From contig NZ_BLWC01000001.1 of assembly GCF_013167895.1 (NCBI RefSeq), positions 4,836,001 to 4,900,000 of the forward strand: 64,000 nucleotides of DNA. Direction: 5' to 3'. Numbering within the stretch: the first letter of the stretch is position 1; each line of letters begins with the position of its first letter. The position numbers and the translations under genes are program-made. Positions 36,350-43,219 of the stretch are shown here, piece by piece. This DNA is from Streptomyces fulvorobeus. GTDB lineage: Bacteria; Actinomycetota; Actinomycetes; Streptomycetales; Streptomycetaceae. The notes beneath the pieces were generated by a model. That model worked only from the letters and a program-made list of their open reading frames with translations, made no database searches and was not told the origin of the DNA.

Positions 36350-37075
36350 GTGCCTCCGGCCGACGCGCACACGGACACCGGAACCGACGCCGCCCCCCAG
36401 CTCGCCACAGGCGTCGAGGACACACTGGACCTGCGGTTCTCCGAGGAACTGCTCGCTCTGTTCCGCGAGGACCCGGCGGCGCCCGCCACCCGGCCGGCCG
36501 TCTCCTCCCTGCTCGGTGACCCAGGGGCCTGGCGCCCCGTCACCACCGCGGCCGGTGTCTTCCAGCTCGCACCCGTCCGCCTGGAACGCGACCTCCAGCT
36601 GATCAGCCGGTGGATGAACGACCCCGCGGTCGCCGCCTTCTGGGAACTCGCCGGGGCCGAAGCCGTCACCGCCGCGCACCTTCGACCACAGCTGGAGGGA
36701 GACGGGCGGAGCGTGCCCTGCCTCGGCGTGCTCGCAGGAGTGCCCATGAGCTACTGGGAGATCTACCGGGCGGATCTCGACCCGCTGGCCCGCCACTATC
36801 CGGCCAGGCCGCATGACACCGGTATCCACCTCCTGATCGGCGGCGTGACCGACCGCGGCCGAGGCGTGGGCACCGCACTGCTCCGCGCCGTCTCCGACCT
36901 CGTACTCGACCACCTTCCGCGGTGCGCACGGGTCGTGGCCGAACCGGACATGCGTAACACCCCTTCCGTCTCCGCCTTCCTGAGCGCCGGCTTCCGGTTC
37001 TCGGCGGAAGTCGAACTGCCCGACAAGCGAGCCGCTCTGATGGTGCGCGACCGAGCCCACCGCACCCAGCTGTGA
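36350..37075 (+). CDS. Siderophore acyltransferase, IucB/AlcB/RhbD-like GNAT
   Basis: A 241-residue protein. After a disordered N-terminal 60 residues comes a GNAT domain of the siderophore type: ISRWMNDPAVAAFWELAG, MSYWEIYRADLD, GIHLLIGGVTDRGRGVG and VVAEPDMRNTPS. Family members acylate the N-hydroxyl amine of a diamine (as IucB or RhbD do), so an N-hydroxylated substrate is expected. No monooxygenase gene is in this operon. GTG start at 36350 with GAGAGGAG upstream; 47 bp after the first synthetase. Confidence 0.85.
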   Translation: MPPADAHTDTGTDAAPQLATGVEDTLDLRFSEELLALFREDPAAPATRPAVSSLLGDPGAWRPVTTAAGVFQLAPVRLERDLQLISRWMNDPAVAAFWELAGAEAVTAAHLRPQLEGDGRSVPCLGVLAGVPMSYWEIYRADLDPLARHYPARPHDTGIHLLIGGVTDRGRGVGTALLRAVSDLVLDHLPRCARVVAEPDMRNTPSVSAFLSAGFRFSAEVELPDKRAALMVRDRAHRTQL

Positions 37076-37135
37076 ACGACTCACCGACCTGCTCACCCCG
37101 CTCGAACCCCATCGGTTCCACCCGGAGGAGTCCCC

Positions 37136-39049
37136 GTGCCGAAATATCCCGCGAGCCATGACTCTGCGGAGCCCCACGCGCCGCACAGCACTCCGGAACT
37201 GAACCGGGCGGGCTGGGACCGGGCAGCGGCCCGGCTGCTCGCCAAGATGCTCGGAGAGTTCGCCTACGAGCAGATCATCGAGCCGACCGCGCTGGGAGGG
37301 GCGGACGGCACCTACTCGCTCCCTCTCGACGACGGAGCGACCCTGCGCTTCCGGGCCCGGCGTGGTGTCTACGGCAGCTGGCGCGTCGACTCCGGCTCGA
37401 TCACCGAAACCGGCACGGACCACTGCGCGAGCGACCCGGGGCGAAGCGGTGGCGCCCTCGACGCGGCGCCCGGGCTGAACGGCGCTTCCTCCGGCGCTCC
37501 GAGGCCGTTCCGCGACCCCCTGCGATTTCTCGCCCGCGCCCACGGCCTGCTGGGTATCGACGGCGCCACGCTCGGCCACCTCATCCGCGAGCTCACCGCC
37601 ACTCTCGCCGCCGACGCCGGACTCGACCACACCGCCGTCAGCGCGGCCCGACTGGCCGAGCTCGACTACGCGGAGCTCGAAGGCCACCAGACCGGCCATC
37701 CCTGGCTCGTCGCCAACAAGGGGCGCCTCGGCTTCTCCGCCGATGACACGGCCCGCTTCGCGCCGGAAGCCCGCCAAAGGGTCCGGCTGCCCTGGATCGC
37801 CGTCAGCACCCGCATCGCCGGCTACCGCGGGGTCCCCCGCCTCGCCGACCCCGAGCACCTCTACGCGCAGGAACTGGACCCGGCCGTCCGGGCCTCCTTC
37901 GACGCCACGCTGCGCGCCCGGGGCCTCGACCCCGGTACGTACCTCTTTCTTCCGGTCCATCCGTGGCAGTGGGACGAGTGGATCGCCCCGCACTTCGCCC
38001 CGGCGATCGCGGCCGGCGACGTCGTCGCGCTGCACGCCGACGACGATCTGCGGCTGCCGCAGCAGTCCATCCGGACCTTCACCAACGTGACCCGCCAGGA
38101 CCGGCACACGGTCAAGCTGCCGCTCTCCATCCTCAACACCCTGGTCTGGCGCGGACTCCCCACCGAGCGCACGCTCGCAGCCCCGGCCGTCACCGCCTGG
38201 GTCCAGGGCCGGTGCGACACCGACCCGTTCCTCCGGGACGCCTGCGGTGTCATCCTGCTCGGCGAGGTCGCCTCCGTGGCCGTCGAGCACCCCCTCTACG
38301 ACCGTCTTCCCCAGACGCCGTACCAGTACAAGGAGATACTCGGTGCGATCTGGCGGGAGCCCCTGCACCCGAGGCTCGCGCCCGGCGAGCGGGCCCGCAC
38401 CCTGGCCTCGCTGCTGCACACCGACCCGCGTGGCCGCGCGTTCGTGGCGGAGCTGGTCACCAGGTCCGGGCTGACCCCCACCGCCTGGCTGACGCGCCTC
38501 TTCGTGGCCCTGCTCCCTCCGCTCCTGCACTTCCTCTACCGCTACGGCACGGTCTTCTCCCCGCACGGTGAGAACGCCATCGTCGTCTTCGACGGCCAGG
38601 ACGTCCCCGTGCGCCTGGCGATCAAGGACTTCGTCGACGACGTGAACATCAGCGCCCAGCCGCTGCCCGAGCACGACGGCATGCCTGAGGCCGTGCGCCG
38701 CATCCTGCTCACGGAGGAGCCCTCCTTCCTCACCCAGTTCATCCACTCCGGACTGTTCGTCGGGGTCTTCCGCTATCTGTCCCCCCTCTGCGAGGAACAG
38801 CTGGGAGTGCCGGAGGACGAATTCTGGTCACTCGTACGGGCGGAGATCGTCCGGTATCACGCGCGGTTCCCCGAACTGAAGGACCGGTTCGAGATGTTCG
38901 ACCTGCTGACCCCCCGCATCGAGCGCCTCTGTCTGAACCGCAACCGCCTGCATCTGGACGGCTACCGGGACCGGGCGCAACGCCCGCACGCCGCCGTGCA
39001 CGGCACCGTCCCCAACCCGCTCCACCCCAGCCCCCGGGTCCGGGACTGA
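37136..39049 (+). CDS. IucA/IucC family NIS siderophore synthetase, probable type C
   Basis: A 637-residue second NIS synthetase. Motifs: EGHQTGHPWLVANKGRLGFS (about 181-200), LPVHPWQWDEW (about 272-282), QQSIRTFTNVT, KLPLSILNTLVWRG and SPHGENAIVVF (about 474-484). The N-K-x-R-x-GFS and FTNVT forms resemble type C enzymes (IucC, RhbF, DesD), which complete or cyclise the molecule using a carboxylate already joined to one amine. GTG start at 37136 with GGAGGAG upstream (37123-37129). It ends the operon; the helicase gene begins 38 bp later with a probable promoter of its own. Confidence 0.88.
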   Translation: MPKYPASHDSAEPHAPHSTPELNRAGWDRAAARLLAKMLGEFAYEQIIEPTALGGADGTYSLPLDDGATLRFRARRGVYGSWRVDSGSITETGTDHCASDPGRSGGALDAAPGLNGASSGAPRPFRDPLRFLARAHGLLGIDGATLGHLIRELTATLAADAGLDHTAVSAARLAELDYAELEGHQTGHPWLVANKGRLGFSADDTARFAPEARQRVRLPWIAVSTRIAGYRGVPRLADPEHLYAQELDPAVRASFDATLRARGLDPGTYLFLPVHPWQWDEWIAPHFAPAIAAGDVVALHADDDLRLPQQSIRTFTNVTRQDRHTVKLPLSILNTLVWRGLPTERTLAAPAVTAWVQGRCDTDPFLRDACGVILLGEVASVAVEHPLYDRLPQTPYQYKEILGAIWREPLHPRLAPGERARTLASLLHTDPRGRAFVAELVTRSGLTPTAWLTRLFVALLPPLLHFLYRYGTVFSPHGENAIVVFDGQDVPVRLAIKDFVDDVNISAQPLPEHDGMPEAVRRILLTEEPSFLTQFIHSGLFVGVFRYLSPLCEEQLGVPEDEFWSLVRAEIVRYHARFPELKDRFEMFDLLTPRIERLCLNRNRLHLDGYRDRAQRPHAAVHGTVPNPLHPSPRVRD

Positions 39050-39087
39050 CCGTTGATGTCAGTGCCGCGCCGTAGGCTGGTCGCGCT

Positions 39088-41058
39088 ATGACGAAGCCAT
39101 CCCTCACCGAACTCCTCCACGCCGCCGTCACCGCAGTCGGCGGTACGGAGCGGCCCGGCCAGGTCACCATGGCCGAGGCCGTTGCCGGGGCCGTGGACGA
39201 CCACTCCCATCTGCTGGTCCAGGCCGGTACCGGCACGGGCAAGTCCCTCGGCTATCTGGTGCCCGCGCTGGCGCACGGGGAGCGCGTCGTGGTGGCCACG
39301 GCGACCCTCGCGCTCCAGCGCCAGCTCGTGGAGCGGGATCTCCCGCGTACGGTCGACGCCCTGCATCCGATACTGCGGCGCCGGCCCCAGTACGCCATGC
39401 TCAAGGGCCGGTCGAACTACCTCTGCCTCCACCGGCTCCACGAGGGGGTGCCGCAGGAGGAGGAGGACGGGCTCTTCGACCAGTTCGAGGCGGCAGCGCC
39501 GTCGAGCAAGCTGGGACAGGATCTGCTCCGCATGCGGGACTGGGCGGGCGAGACGGAGACCGGGGACCGGGACGACCTCACACCCGGCGTCTCGGACCGG
39601 GCGTGGGCACAGATCTCGGTCTCCTCCCGCGAGTGTCTCGGGGCCTCGAAGTGCGCGTACGGCGCCGAGTGTTTCGCCGAGATGGCCCGTGAGCGGGCCA
39701 AACTCGCCGATGTGGTCGTCACCAACCACGCCCTGCTCGCCATCGACGCCATCGAGGGCGCCCCGGTGCTCCCGCAGCACGAGGTGCTCATCGTCGACGA
39801 GGCCCACGAGCTGGTCTCCCGGGTGACGGGTGTGGCCACGGGGGAGCTCACGCCCGGCCAGGTGAACCGCGCGGTGCGCCGTGCGGCCAAACTGGTCAAC
39901 GAGAAGGCGGCGGACGCGCTCCTCACGGCGTCCGAGGGTTTCGAGAGAGTCATGGAGCTGGCGCTGCCCGGCCGCTTGGAGGAGGTCCCCGAGGATCTCG
40001 GCTACGCGCTGATGGCGCTGCGGGACGCCGCTCGCACGGTGATCTCCGCGCTGGGTTCCACGCGGGACAAGTCCGTGCAGGACGAGGACGCGGTCCGTAA
40101 GCAGGCGATGGCGTCGGTCGAGACCATTCACGGGGTCGCCGAGCGCATCACCCAGGGTTCCGAGTACGACGTCGTCTGGTATGAGCGGCACGACCGTTTC
40201 GGCGCGTCCGTGCGGGTCGCGCCGCTCTCCGTCTCCGGCCTGCTCCGGGAGAAGCTCTTCGCGGATCGTTCGGTCGTCCTGACGTCGGCGACGCTGAAAC
40301 TCGGCGGCGATTTCAACGGGGTGGGAGCCTCCCTGGGACTCGCCCCCGAAGGCACCGCGGGCGATGACATCCCGCAGTGGAAGGGCCTCGACGTGGGCTC
40401 GCCCTTCGACTATCCCAAGCAGGGGATTCTCTACGTGGCCCGCCATCTGGCGACGCCGGGACGCGAGGGCTCGCGGACCGACATGCTGGACGAGCTCGCC
40501 GAGCTGATCGAGGCGGCGGGCGGCCGGACCCTGGGGCTGTTCTCCTCCATGCGGGCGGCTCAGGCGGCTGCCGAGGAGCTGCGGGGCCGGCTCGGGAAGC
40601 CGATCCTCCTGCAGGGGGAGGAGACGCTCGGGGAGTTGATCAAGAACTTCGCCGCCGACCCGGAGACCTGCCTCTTCGGCACGCTCTCGCTCTGGCAGGG
40701 TGTCGACGTCCCGGGAGCGAGCTGCCAGCTCGTGATCATGGACCGGATCCCGTTCCCGCGCCCCGACGATCCGCTGATGAGCGCTCGGCAGAAGGCGGTC
40801 GAGGAGGCGGGCGGCAACGGGTTCATGGCCGTGGCGGCGACGCATGCCGCTCTGCTGATGGCCCAGGGCGCCGGACGGCTCGTGCGGGCCACGGGTGACA
40901 AGGGAGTGGTCGCCGTGCTCGACCCCCGGCTGGCCAACGCCCGGTACGGAAGCTATCTACGCGCCTCCCTGCCCGATTTCTGGTACACCACGGACCGAGG
41001 CCAGGTGCGGCGCTCACTCGCCGCCATCGACGCGTCGGCCAGGGCCGAGGGGCGGTAG
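39088..41058 (+). CDS. dinG: DinG/XPD-type ATP-dependent DNA helicase
   Basis: A 656-residue superfamily 2 iron-sulfur helicase. Walker A is AGTGTGKS (residues 46-53) and the DEAH box is at 237-240. Four cysteines fit the Fe-S domain: C113 (YLCLHRL), C183, C189 and C195 (ECLGASKCAYGAECF). Motif VI is in GAGRLVRATGDKG. It is 5'-3' polarity by family and acts on R-loops, D-loops or flaps in repair. A TAGGCT hexamer at 39073 could serve as -10 for a nearly leaderless mRNA. No LexA box is evident upstream. Convergent with lexA. Confidence 0.9.
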   Translation: MTKPSLTELLHAAVTAVGGTERPGQVTMAEAVAGAVDDHSHLLVQAGTGTGKSLGYLVPALAHGERVVVATATLALQRQLVERDLPRTVDALHPILRRRPQYAMLKGRSNYLCLHRLHEGVPQEEEDGLFDQFEAAAPSSKLGQDLLRMRDWAGETETGDRDDLTPGVSDRAWAQISVSSRECLGASKCAYGAECFAEMARERAKLADVVVTNHALLAIDAIEGAPVLPQHEVLIVDEAHELVSRVTGVATGELTPGQVNRAVRRAAKLVNEKAADALLTASEGFERVMELALPGRLEEVPEDLGYALMALRDAARTVISALGSTRDKSVQDEDAVRKQAMASVETIHGVAERITQGSEYDVVWYERHDRFGASVRVAPLSVSGLLREKLFADRSVVLTSATLKLGGDFNGVGASLGLAPEGTAGDDIPQWKGLDVGSPFDYPKQGILYVARHLATPGREGSRTDMLDELAELIEAAGGRTLGLFSSMRAAQAAAEELRGRLGKPILLQGEETLGELIKNFAADPETCLFGTLSLWQGVDVPGASCQLVIMDRIPFPRPDDPLMSARQKAVEEAGGNGFMAVAATHAALLMAQGAGRLVRATGDKGVVAVLDPRLANARYGSYLRASLPDFWYTTDRGQVRRSLAAIDASARAEGR

Positions 41059-41197
41059 CGGCACACAGCGGCCTCCGGGCCGGGCGGCGAGCGCTCCCGG
41101 TCCAGCGTCCCGCGCGTCCCGTAGCCGAGGGACCGGGGCATGGCCCGGCAGGCGGGGGCCGTGGCACGGGTCGGTGGGCGAGGGCCCCTAGGACAGG

Positions 41198-41237
41198 GCG
41201 GGGCCCCGGGATCGGCGCAGTGCATCCCGGGGCCCGC
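41198..41237. terminator. Bidirectional hairpin between dinG and lexA
   Basis: Arms GCGGGGCCCCGGGAT (41198-41212) and ATCCCGGGGCCCGC (41224-41237) pair with one bulged G. It is 17 bp beyond the lexA stop and about 140 bp beyond the dinG stop. No U-run on either strand, as is usual for Streptomyces. Confidence 0.75.
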
Positions 41238-41253
41238 TCTGGCACATGGGGTC

Positions 41254-42051
41254 TCAGACCCGCCGCAGCACCGCCACCACCTTGCCGAGGATGGTGGCCT
41301 CGTCGCCGGGGATCGGCTGGTAGGCGGAGTTGTGCGGGAGGAGCCATACGTGGCCGTCCTCGCGCTTGAACCGCTTGACCGTGGCCTCGCCGTCGAGCAT
41401 GGCCGCCACGATGTCCCCGTTCTCCGCGACCGGCTGGCGCCGGACCGTGACCCAGTCGCCGTCACAGATCGCGGCCTCGATCATCGAATCACCGACGACC
41501 TTGAGTACGAAGAGCTCTCCGTCACCCACGAGCTGGCGGGGGAGGGGGAAGACGTCCTCCACCGACTCCTCGGCGAGGATCGGGCCACCGGCGGCGATCC
41601 GGCCGACCAGCGGGACGTACGAGGCGGCGGGCTTGCCCGTGGTGTCGGTCTGCTGCGTACTGGGCTGATCCGAGCCCCGGACCTCGTACGCACGAGGGCG
41701 GTGGGGGTCGCGACGCAGGAATCCCTTGCGCTCCAGAGCCATCAGCTGATGCGCGACGGACGACGTGCTGGACAGTCCCACCGCCTGGCCGATCTCCCGC
41801 ATCGAGGGCGGGTACCCTCGGCGCTGAACCGAATCGCGAATGACCTCGATCACCCGTCGCTGCCGGTCCGTGAGCCCGGAGCTGTCCGACCGGATTCCTG
41901 GTGGGCGGCCGGGCAACGAGCGCGCGGGACGCGCGGGCTCCTGCCCCTCCGTGTTCATGACTGAGTCATTCATTGCATGCACCGGCTCAAGTCGGCTCTG
42001 GGAGCGGTGGTCCTGGGCAGTGATGGCGGCACTGTCTGCGGTGGTGGTCAC
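41254..42051 (-). CDS. lexA: SOS repressor LexA
   Basis: A 265-residue repressor-protease. The N-terminal winged helix (LTDRQRRVIEVIRDSVQRRG, then MREIGQAVGLSSTSSVAHQL) binds SOS boxes. The C-terminal S24 domain shows the Ala-Gly cleavage site in RIAAGGPI, catalytic Ser in VVGDSMIEAA and catalytic Lys in ATVKRFKRE. The GTG at 42051 gives the N-terminus annotated for Streptomyces LexA; the 55-residue N-terminal extension is poorly structured, and ATG starts at 41973 and 41958 are possible. A near-consensus SOS box 63 bp upstream implies autoregulation. It also should control recA (box at 7215). Confidence 0.95.
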   Translation of the reverse strand: MTTTADSAAITAQDHRSQSRLEPVHAMNDSVMNTEGQEPARPARSLPGRPPGIRSDSSGLTDRQRRVIEVIRDSVQRRGYPPSMREIGQAVGLSSTSSVAHQLMALERKGFLRRDPHRPRAYEVRGSDQPSTQQTDTTGKPAASYVPLVGRIAAGGPILAEESVEDVFPLPRQLVGDGELFVLKVVGDSMIEAAICDGDWVTVRRQPVAENGDIVAAMLDGEATVKRFKREDGHVWLLPHNSAYQPIPGDEATILGKVVAVLRRV

Positions 42052-42113
42052 GTCGGCCCCTCTCGAATGTTCTCCCTAGTTGGACAACGGTAGTAGCTTT
42101 CGAAAGGTTGCGC

Positions 42114-42127
42114 CAAACACACGTTCG
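42114..42127 (-). promoter_or_regulatory. LexA (SOS) box of lexA
   Basis: On the lexA strand CGAAC-GTGT-GTTTG, matching the consensus CGAAC-N4-GTTCG except for one base. It lies 63-76 bp upstream of the lexA GTG, where it can repress lexA itself. It is a closer match than the recA box. Confidence 0.8.
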
Positions 42128-42390
42128 AGTGAAAAACAAATAAAGGCCCGCCAGTGGCTTATGGCGGGGTGTATGGGCGCCCTTTGGGCTGCGGCAATTC
42201 CGACCATTACGGTAACGTCCGCGCCTCCCCGCGTGCGTGCGGGGGCCCTTTCCGTGCGTCCGGCGCCGTCGTGCGAGGGGTGCCCCGCCCTCGGCGGAGC
42301 CACACGTTTCCCGTACCCTCATGCCTGGCTGGGCACCGCCGCCGCGGTTCCGGCAGGCGCGACACGCGCTGGGGCCGCAAGTGCGACGAA

Positions 42391-42406
42391 ACCCTAGATC
42401 TAGTGG
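42391..42406 (+). promoter_or_regulatory. NrdR box 1 upstream of nrdRJ
   Basis: ACCCTAGATCTAGTGG, a partly palindromic 16-mer (core CTAGATCTAG) that fits the NrdR-box shape described for the Streptomyces nrdRJ promoter. It is 142 nt upstream of the nrdR start and 31 bp from box 2, an integral number of helical turns, as NrdR requires. Confidence 0.7.
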
Positions 42407-42421
42407 TTGGATTGCCTCAGT

Positions 42422-42437
42422 CGCCCAGAAGTTGTGG
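42422..42437 (+). promoter_or_regulatory. NrdR box 2 upstream of nrdRJ
   Basis: CGCCCAGAAGTTGTGG, matching box 1 at 10 of 16 positions and placed exactly 31 bp downstream. Weaker than box 1, but paired boxes with one degenerate copy are normal for NrdR targets. Confidence 0.6.
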
Positions 42438-42547
42438 TCCCCGGTCGGTCGGGGAACGGCGATCGCCTATGCTTGAGCCTGCTTCGAAGGGTCCGTGACG
42501 GGCCTGGGGAGGCTATTCAGTCGTGCTGCGAAGGAGGGATGGAAACC

Positions 42548-43060
42548 ATGCACTGCCCCTTCTGCAGGCACCCCGACAGCAGGGTCGTCGACAGCCGCAC
42601 CACCGACGACGGCACGTCGATCCGACGCCGCCGCCAGTGCCCCGACTGCTCCCGCCGTTTCACCACGGTGGAGACCTGTTCGCTGATGGTGGTCAAGCGC
42701 AGCGGCGTGACGGAACCCTTCAGCCGTACCAAGGTCATCTCCGGTGTCCGTAAGGCGTGCCAAGGGCGGCCCGTCACCGAGGACGCGCTCGCCAAGCTCG
42801 GCCAGCGGGTCGAAGAGGCGGTGCGTGCCACCGGCAGCGCCGAGCTGACCACCCACGACGTGGGTCTGGCCATACTCGGGCCCCTGAAGGAACTCGACCT
42901 CGTCGCTTACCTGCGGTTCGCGTCCGTGTACCGGGCGTTCAACTCACTCGAGGACTTCGAGGCCGCCATCGCGGAACTCCGCGAGCAACGGCCTCCCACG
43001 GAAGGGCGCGGGAGCGGCGAGACCCCTGAGGTCCCCGCACCCGCCATCGCCGCCGACTGA
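42548..43060 (+). CDS. nrdR: Transcriptional repressor NrdR
   Basis: A 170-residue ATP/dATP-sensing repressor of ribonucleotide reductase genes. The N-terminal zinc ribbon has MHCPFCRHPDSRVVDSR and CPDCSRRFTT, followed by the ATP-cone (VVKRSGVTEPFSRTKVISGV). The C-terminal tail is Glu/Pro-rich. The ATG at 42548 is 9 nt from AAGGAGGG (42531-42538); the ATG at 42539 abuts that site and is too close. First gene of the nrdRJ operon with paired NrdR boxes upstream, so it should repress itself and nrdJ. Confidence 0.96.
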   Translation: MHCPFCRHPDSRVVDSRTTDDGTSIRRRRQCPDCSRRFTTVETCSLMVVKRSGVTEPFSRTKVISGVRKACQGRPVTEDALAKLGQRVEEAVRATGSAELTTHDVGLAILGPLKELDLVAYLRFASVYRAFNSLEDFEAAIAELREQRPPTEGRGSGETPEVPAPAIAAD

Positions 43061-43219
43061 TCGGCACCGGCCGGCCGGCTGAGGTCTGCCGGCCGGAGGC
43101 GGAGCGGTACCAAGACCTGCTTCCGGCGCCGCGAGCGGCGTCCGGAGCATCAGACACACACTGTGCCCTGGGAAGAACTGGGCACTTCAGGGCGTTTTTG
43201 CCCACATATGGGAGGCGGC

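Larger units (their letters stand above)
42052..42547. other. 496-bp divergent control region, lexA / nrdRJ
   Basis: Contains the lexA SOS box (42114-42127) and two NrdR boxes (42391-42406 and 42422-42437). The middle, about 42130-42380, has no gene: frames there lack family similarity or good starts. AT content is locally higher around 42100-42220, in line with promoters. Confidence 0.6.

Noticed and set aside
36269..38746. 825-residue minus-strand frame opposite the siderophore acyltransferase and second synthetase
   Set aside because: Entirely antisense to well-supported genes, low-complexity Gly/Val/Arg composition, no ribosome-binding site.
39053..39078. TTGATG and TAGGCT as a dinG promoter
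   Set aside because: The spacer is only 14 nt, too short for a normal sigma-70 promoter; kept only as a remark on a possible -10.
42061..42075. Second SOS box near lexA (TCGAATGTTCTC)
   Set aside because: Half-sites are separated by two rather than four bases, so it does not fit the LexA-box spacing.
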